From assembly GCA_030602885.1 (NCBI GenBank), contig JAUVYV010000016.1, positions 1 to 64,000 on the forward strand: a stretch of 64,000 bases of DNA, written 5' to 3'. The position numbers were made by a program, and so were the translations under genes. This DNA comes from Phycisphaerales bacterium (GTDB lineage: Bacteria; Planctomycetota; Phycisphaerae; Sedimentisphaerales; Anaerobacaceae). The notes beneath the pieces were generated by a model. That model searched no databases, was not told the DNA's origin, and saw nothing but the letters and a program-made list of their open reading frames with translations. Positions 58,991 through 64,000 of the stretch are shown here, piece by piece (position 1 is the first letter of the stretch; each line of letters begins with the position of its first letter).

Positions 58991-61900
58991 ATGTTTAATA
59001 TGCAAAATTCAGCAAAGACATTTCGACATTCATATGGACAGGAGCACAGGCCTGCGGGGGTGTGTTTTATATTCTGCCTGCTGGTCACCAGCTTATTTTA
59101 TCTTACCGCTGCAATTAAAACAGCAACCGCAGCAACTTATTATGTAGCAACTACTGGTAATGATAGTACTGGAGCCGGCACTTTCGCTTCACCATGGTTA
59201 ACCATCAACTATGGTGTATCTCAATTATCCGCAGGAGATACCCTGAACATCCGTGGCGGTATTTACCGTGAAACGGTTATTATGTCCGTTACGGGAACAT
59301 CTGAGAATAGGATAACAATTCAGAATTATAATTCAGAGTCCGTGACCTTGACTGGTGCAGAAGCATTAACTGGATGGACGCAGTGCCAATCGTCAACAGT
59401 AGGATTAAAGGATGTGGATGGTACAGTCAACGTCAATTATTCCAATATTTATTATGCTGATATTGCGGATACCCAGGTTGCTGATGTCAACGAACTTTTA
59501 CTGTTTGAAGGTAGCGACTTGTTGGCTGTGGCACAGACTCCGAAACAAACTGAATCACTGTTAACTCAGGGTCGCAGTGAATATTGGGCAGTTCCTAATG
59601 AGGGGAGTAATTTTTCAGGACAGCAGACCACCATTGCAGACTCCACTAATTTAACCCAAGCGTCAGATGATTATTGGCATTTAGCTGATAGTGGGAATAT
59701 TACCCTTAAATGCTTTGTAAACCAGTATGATAACAGCGACACAAGGATACGGACTAATAACAAAGTCATAGACTTTGTAACGTCAACGGATACAATCACT
59801 TTTGAAGCTACCGGGGTGAATTTTGCAAGTTCCGACAGATATACCATCCTGAACCATCCGACACTGATAACACAAGCAGGAGAATACTATTACAGAGATT
59901 TGGGTGATGGCAATCATCGTGTCTATGTGTGGCCTGTTGATTCTGACAACCTTACTGCCAATATGGGCGTTTTAAAGTTAGAGAACGCCATTAAGCAATT
60001 CAATACCAATCAGGCTTGTTTTGTAACAGTTAAAGGGATAAATGTAATAGGATATGCCCCACTTAGCACGGCGGGGGCACTGATATGGTCCAGAACCAGT
60101 GATGGTCTGATTTTAGATGGCATTACTTTGAAACACATTAACAGCCATGCGATTTATCTAAAGTCGTCGAGTAACGCTATTGTGCAAGACTGTATTATTG
60201 ACGATGTTTCAGCGGCTGGGGTATCGGTGAATTATACAGATGCAACGTATTGCGTTGATACGCAAATAATTGATAACACTTTTACGAGATGTGGTTCGTC
60301 GTCTATCTATATTAACGGCTGCGATGGGATGATAATTAGGGGTAATACTGTTGGACCGGAATACGGCCCACACAATAGCGGAATAACCATATATGGATTA
60401 AATTCTCAAGGTTACTATGCAGAAAATGTGCTGGTCGCACATAATACGATGCCTTATGTTCGATGTAGGGCGATGAAAAATGTTTACATATATGGCAATA
60501 GGATTATCAGCGATGACGGAGATAGTCCCATTGCATTATGGGCAATCGCCGAATCTTCTGGTGAATTAGTTATAGCCAATAATGCTTGTATTGAAGATGG
60601 GCCGGGAATGGCAGTTTATGTTAACGCCACCATAACTACACTTGATACTTTAATTATTAAAAACAATATTTTTACAAGTCTTAATCCATATATGGATAAC
60701 TTCTGCGATTCGGACGAAAGCAGTTCGAGAAGCAATAACTTATATTTAGACAGCCTGCCGGAGAATGGAATAAGTGGGACCGGTTCAGTTGATGCCACAT
60801 CGGCTGCATGGACTGACATATTTACATCCGTAACAGAATCAGAGGTATCAATCGAGAACGATGACTATACTCTGGTTGCGGATAGTCCTGCTATTGGGGC
60901 TGGAGTAAGCGTGCAGTCCGACCTTCCTGTAAGCGATGCTAATTACACAAACTTTTCAGGCTGGACGAAAGATTATGCCGGTACTTCATGGGTAGCAAAC
61001 CCAGCTATTGGAGCTTATGAATATATTTCACAAGGCAATAACGCCCCTGTTCTCCAAGCAATCGATAATACGTCGGTAGATGAAAACAGCTCGTTGAGTT
61101 TTTCTGTAAGTGCAACTGATGCTGATGGTGATACGATAACATATACAGCAACTGGTTTACCAAGTGGTGCTACATTTGCCAATCAAACTTTTAGCTGGAC
61201 GCCTGGTTATACGCAAGCGGGCACCTATCAGGTAACATTTGTTGCGAGCGACGGACAGGCTCAGGATTCCGAGACGATTACTATCACCGTAAGCAATATC
61301 AACCGGGCACCGGTATTAACCTCGATTGGTGATAAATCAGTTAATGAAAATGCCCTTTTGAGCTTTTCGGTAAGTGCGGCCGACGAAGACGGCGATGAAA
61401 TCTCATATTCAGTACAAACGCTGCCCAGTGGAGCTGTATTTGGCAACCAGACGTTTACATGGACACCTGGGTACACACAAGCCGGTACCCATCAGGTAAC
61501 GTTTACAGCAAGTGATGGTACAGCTTCGGACTCTGAAACTATTACCATTACAGTAAACAATACCAACCAACCCCCCGTATTAGGTTCTGTTGGTAATAAG
61601 TCGGTTTATACAGAGGACTCTCTGACTTTCATCGTCAGCGCAACTGACCCTGATGGTGATACCATAACGTATTCAGCTGCCGGTTTGCCCAGTGGCGCAA
61701 CGTTTGCCAACCATACCTTTAGCTGGACGCCCAGTAACAGCCAGGCAGGCAGCTATGACGTTACTTTCACCGCAAGTGACAGCCAAACGCAGGATTCTGA
61801 GACGATTACGATAACCGTTACCGCTGATACGTCAGCGCCTACAGTTACTAATCTTTCACCGGCTGCCGACTCAATACAGACATCACTCAATTCTCTGATT

Positions 61901-63895
61901 TATCTGGATATTACCGACTCCGGCAAAGGGGTTAATGCCTCTACCGTCACCATTGAAGTTAACAGCAATCTTGTATACACAGGCAATACGACCGACTACA
62001 GCAGCTCCTACGGTCACTGCCGCAGGACAGGCACCGGTACCGCTTATACATATATCTACCAGGCAGATGAAATGTTTGATTACGACCAAACGGTAACAGT
62101 CGTAGCGAACGCTACGGACCTGAGTTCAAATTCAATGGCTGAATATTCATACTCATTTAAGACCGAGATGCGTTCATTCGGCGAAAACAAAAAAGTCAAC
62201 TCAAGCTCTAATAACCTCAATGACAGTAGCCCTGCGACAGTATCAGACAGCAGTGGAAATATCTGGGCAGTCTGGCACACAGGCCAAACTGGTAGTAGAG
62301 ATATTTACGCAGGCAAACTCACGGCTGGAGCGGATAGTTTTGGCGACAGTGTTCGAGTTACAAATGATAACGCCGACCAGTGTAACCCTGCCATTGCAAT
62401 AGACAGTGCTGATAAGCTGTACGTTGTATGGCAGGACAATCGAAATGGAGAATGGGATATCTACGTATCAACCTCGACGGATGGAACAAACTTCTCTGCC
62501 GAAAGAAAAGTCACCGATCCCAACAGTGATCAGATTAACCCTGCTGTCGTCATCGACAGTTCTGATAAAGCATATATTGTTTGGGAGGACGATCGCAATA
62601 ACAACAAGGATATCTACACCGCTTCCTCAAGTAACAGCTTTGTCAGTTATGCAACTTCACAAATAACGTCCAATGCTTCTGACCAGATTGCACCAGCCGT
62701 TGCCGTAGATTCCGGCAATACGGTTTACGTTGTGTGGACGGATGCCAGAAGTGGTACAAGCGACATATACGGAGCAGACTCAACTAATGGACCATGGACA
62801 AACGTGGCGGTGGTAAGCAATGCAAATAATCAATCAAGCCCCGTGATTGCTGCTGAAGCATCCGGCACAATTTTGCATCTGCTGTGGGTCGACAATACGT
62901 CCGGCAATAATGATATATACTACGCATCCTCAAATGGTCTGCCGGGTAGTCCCTTGAATGGAAGTAGTATTATCGACGACGACTCAGGTGCGGACCAGTC
63001 GGCGCCGGTGATTACCACCACGGGCAGCACGGGAAATGACTTGAAGGTATTTGCCTGCTGGAAGGACGGGAGGAATATTTCCAGTGACAATGGCGATACG
63101 GATATCTATTTTGTCGAGGCAAATTCCGGTTCCGGAACAAACGTGCTGGTAGGCGACGACGGTACTAATTCGGCTCAAAGTTATCCGGCAATGGGCACTG
63201 ATGGATATGGGTATCCTTACTTAGTATGGACAGACGACAGAAATACAGCCACGAACATTTATTACGCTGGGAGTACTTTCGTGGAGTCTACAGCCTTGGA
63301 GTCAGAAGACATTACTGCATCTTCAGGAGCGACTGTAGGTACTGAGCTGGCAAGCATAAACAGTGCAACGGATGTTTCGGTAACCATACCTGTCGAAGCG
63401 TGCTCGCACGATGCAACAATTACAATCTCAAGGATAAAGAATCCCCCAAAGCTCACTCTGGACAATCTCGGCACACTATACGAATTTGGGCCAAGCGGGA
63501 TAGAATTTGACTATCCGGTTACGATAATTATACCATACGACCTTTCAACTGTGGGCAATTCTCCTTCGGCATACTGGTACAATCCCCTTACCAGCGTACT
63601 TAGTCAACAAGGGATAACAGACATCGAGACCGTTGAAATATCTTCGACTTTATATGCTCTGCGTTTTAAGACTACGCACTTTACACAATTCTTGGTTGGT
63701 GGTGATATCGCTGCTACGGCCGGTGAAGGCGGAGGCGGAGGCGGCTTGGGCTTGAGCTGTTCAATGTCTCCTAACAGCCAGGGCAGTATAGTCGAATTCC
63801 TATTGCCTTATATCGGCTTGACTGTAGTGATGACAATCCTGAAACTACGGGACAGACGTAAAAACAAGATGCATGATATTGCAAAAAGCGAATGA
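58991..63895 (+). CDS. Giant secreted beta-helix/Ig/propeller protein with Cys-type C-terminal anchor (1634 aa)
   Basis: A signal peptide (GVCFIFCLLVTSLFYLTAAI, near residues 22-41) is followed by a right-handed beta-helix region (about 50-650; ATYYVATTGNDSTGAGTFAS). Three nearly identical Ig-like/cadherin-like units of 88 residues lie at 683-946 (SFSVSATDADGDTITYTATG). A Big-type domain (about 950-1050) and at least six propeller-like repeats (DKLYVVWQDNRNGEWDIYVS) come next. A ZU5-like end domain (VSVTIPVEACSHDATITISR) precedes the tail. The C-terminus has a Gly run, LSCSMSPNSQGS (Cys1590), a membrane helix and RDRRKNK: a three-part sorting tail that is not PEP-CTERM. Probably a surface adhesin or glycan-binding protein. 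Confidence 0.88.
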   Translation: MFNMQNSAKTFRHSYGQEHRPAGVCFIFCLLVTSLFYLTAAIKTATAATYYVATTGNDSTGAGTFASPWLTINYGVSQLSAGDTLNIRGGIYRETVIMSVTGTSENRITIQNYNSESVTLTGAEALTGWTQCQSSTVGLKDVDGTVNVNYSNIYYADIADTQVADVNELLLFEGSDLLAVAQTPKQTESLLTQGRSEYWAVPNEGSNFSGQQTTIADSTNLTQASDDYWHLADSGNITLKCFVNQYDNSDTRIRTNNKVIDFVTSTDTITFEATGVNFASSDRYTILNHPTLITQAGEYYYRDLGDGNHRVYVWPVDSDNLTANMGVLKLENAIKQFNTNQACFVTVKGINVIGYAPLSTAGALIWSRTSDGLILDGITLKHINSHAIYLKSSSNAIVQDCIIDDVSAAGVSVNYTDATYCVDTQIIDNTFTRCGSSSIYINGCDGMIIRGNTVGPEYGPHNSGITIYGLNSQGYYAENVLVAHNTMPYVRCRAMKNVYIYGNRIISDDGDSPIALWAIAESSGELVIANNACIEDGPGMAVYVNATITTLDTLIIKNNIFTSLNPYMDNFCDSDESSSRSNNLYLDSLPENGISGTGSVDATSAAWTDIFTSVTESEVSIENDDYTLVADSPAIGAGVSVQSDLPVSDANYTNFSGWTKDYAGTSWVANPAIGAYEYISQGNNAPVLQAIDNTSVDENSSLSFSVSATDADGDTITYTATGLPSGATFANQTFSWTPGYTQAGTYQVTFVASDGQAQDSETITITVSNINRAPVLTSIGDKSVNENALLSFSVSAADEDGDEISYSVQTLPSGAVFGNQTFTWTPGYTQAGTHQVTFTASDGTASDSETITITVNNTNQPPVLGSVGNKSVYTEDSLTFIVSATDPDGDTITYSAAGLPSGATFANHTFSWTPSNSQAGSYDVTFTASDSQTQDSETITITVTADTSAPTVTNLSPAADSIQTSLNSLIYLDITDSGKGVNASTVTIEVNSNLVYTGNTTDYSSSYGHCRRTGTGTAYTYIYQADEMFDYDQTVTVVANATDLSSNSMAEYSYSFKTEMRSFGENKKVNSSSNNLNDSSPATVSDSSGNIWAVWHTGQTGSRDIYAGKLTAGADSFGDSVRVTNDNADQCNPAIAIDSADKLYVVWQDNRNGEWDIYVSTSTDGTNFSAERKVTDPNSDQINPAVVIDSSDKAYIVWEDDRNNNKDIYTASSSNSFVSYATSQITSNASDQIAPAVAVDSGNTVYVVWTDARSGTSDIYGADSTNGPWTNVAVVSNANNQSSPVIAAEASGTILHLLWVDNTSGNNDIYYASSNGLPGSPLNGSSIIDDDSGADQSAPVITTTGSTGNDLKVFACWKDGRNISSDNGDTDIYFVEANSGSGTNVLVGDDGTNSAQSYPAMGTDGYGYPYLVWTDDRNTATNIYYAGSTFVESTALESEDITASSGATVGTELASINSATDVSVTIPVEACSHDATITISRIKNPPKLTLDNLGTLYEFGPSGIEFDYPVTIIIPYDLSTVGNSPSAYWYNPLTSVLSQQGITDIETVEISSTLYALRFKTTHFTQFLVGGDIAATAGEGGGGGGLGLSCSMSPNSQGSIVEFLLPYIGLTVVMTILKLRDRRKNKMHDIAKSE
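61037..61828 (+). repeat. Three tandem 264-base Ig-like units
   Basis: Units start at 61037, 61301 and 61565, each exactly 264 bases (88 codons), each beginning N-(A/R/Q)-(P)-P-V-L. Conserved blocks include SWTPGYTQAGTYQVTF and DSETITITV. The third unit has diverged a little more. Confidence 0.9.
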
Positions 63896-63943
63896 AAGAA
63901 AATGGACTATCTATCCAGACAGCGGAGTGCTGCCGATTCAGTG

Positions 63944-63969
63944 CCGACCATTGAGTCGGTTTCGTTTTT
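63944..63969 (+). terminator. Terminator after the giant surface protein gene
   Basis: Stem CCGAC/GTCGG with a six-base loop, followed by TTTCGTTTTT, 49 bases after the stop codon. A short stem but a good T-rich tail. Confidence 0.6.
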
Positions 63970-64000
63970 GGGCAGCAGATTAAAACGCCTCGACACACTG

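Noticed and set aside
63771-63998. A 75-codon minus-strand frame at the window end
   Set aside because: Antisense to the C-terminal anchor region and the terminator; no protein features.

Overview
The window most likely comes from a planctomycete, probably of the Phycisphaerae lineage (inference). The supporting signs are several secreted parallel beta-helix proteins ending in dockerin-like repeats, PEP-CTERM proteins next to an exosortase/exopolysaccharide locus, a Cys-type C-terminal anchor, and the CAAACCC-rich dispersed repeats that I associate with this group. Peptidoglycan genes (murJ, rodA) are present.

Layout. 1-1.1 kb is non-coding repeat sequence, followed by tRNA-Glu and a small 2[4Fe-4S] ferredoxin. 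1.9-9.1 kb holds a lipoprotein FAD oxidoreductase and, on the minus strand, rodA, murJ and a secreted TPR/HEAT-like protein. 9.7-14.9 kb carries surface or secreted proteins: one with unusual dockerin-like repeats, a PEP-CTERM protein, a lipoprotein and a 945-residue beta-helix protein. 15.1-21.0 kb has tRNA-Gly, a GH5 glucanase, a V-ATPase subunit D remnant, the queuosine genes queC-queE and queF around a divergent promoter, a zinc-ribbon protein and a glycogen-synthase-like glycosyltransferase. 21.0-22.4 kb is non-coding; it holds the inverted partner of the repeat at the window start and a strongly structured element. 22.4-26.1 kb is an AT-rich island of minus-strand genes of unknown function, several separated by the same short repeat.

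26.4-58.5 kb is one large exosortase/exopolysaccharide region. A Wza-type export lipoprotein behind a consensus promoter, a membrane protein, a beta-helix protein and two PAPGA-type PEP-CTERM proteins come first. A long minus-strand series follows, listed here in transcription order: EpsI, GxxExxY protein, four-helix-bundle protein, flippase-methyltransferase fusion, deacetylase, glycosyltransferases, Wzy-like polymerase, CapK-like enzyme, Alg14/Alg13-like pair, methyltransferase, exosortase, Wzc-like kinase, sugar transferase, 1391-residue TPR protein and LuxR-type regulator. The expected logic is lipid-linked polysaccharide assembly, flipping, polymerisation and export, coupled to exosortase processing of PEP-CTERM proteins. 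59-63.9 kb encodes a giant secreted beta-helix/Ig/propeller protein.

The most unusual observation is that both the exosortase and the polyprenyl-phosphate sugar transferase carry N-terminal sugar-nucleotidyltransferase-like plus hexapeptide (LbH) modules. The exosortase's module lacks key catalytic residues. A flippase fused to a methyltransferase is a third unusual fusion in the same locus.
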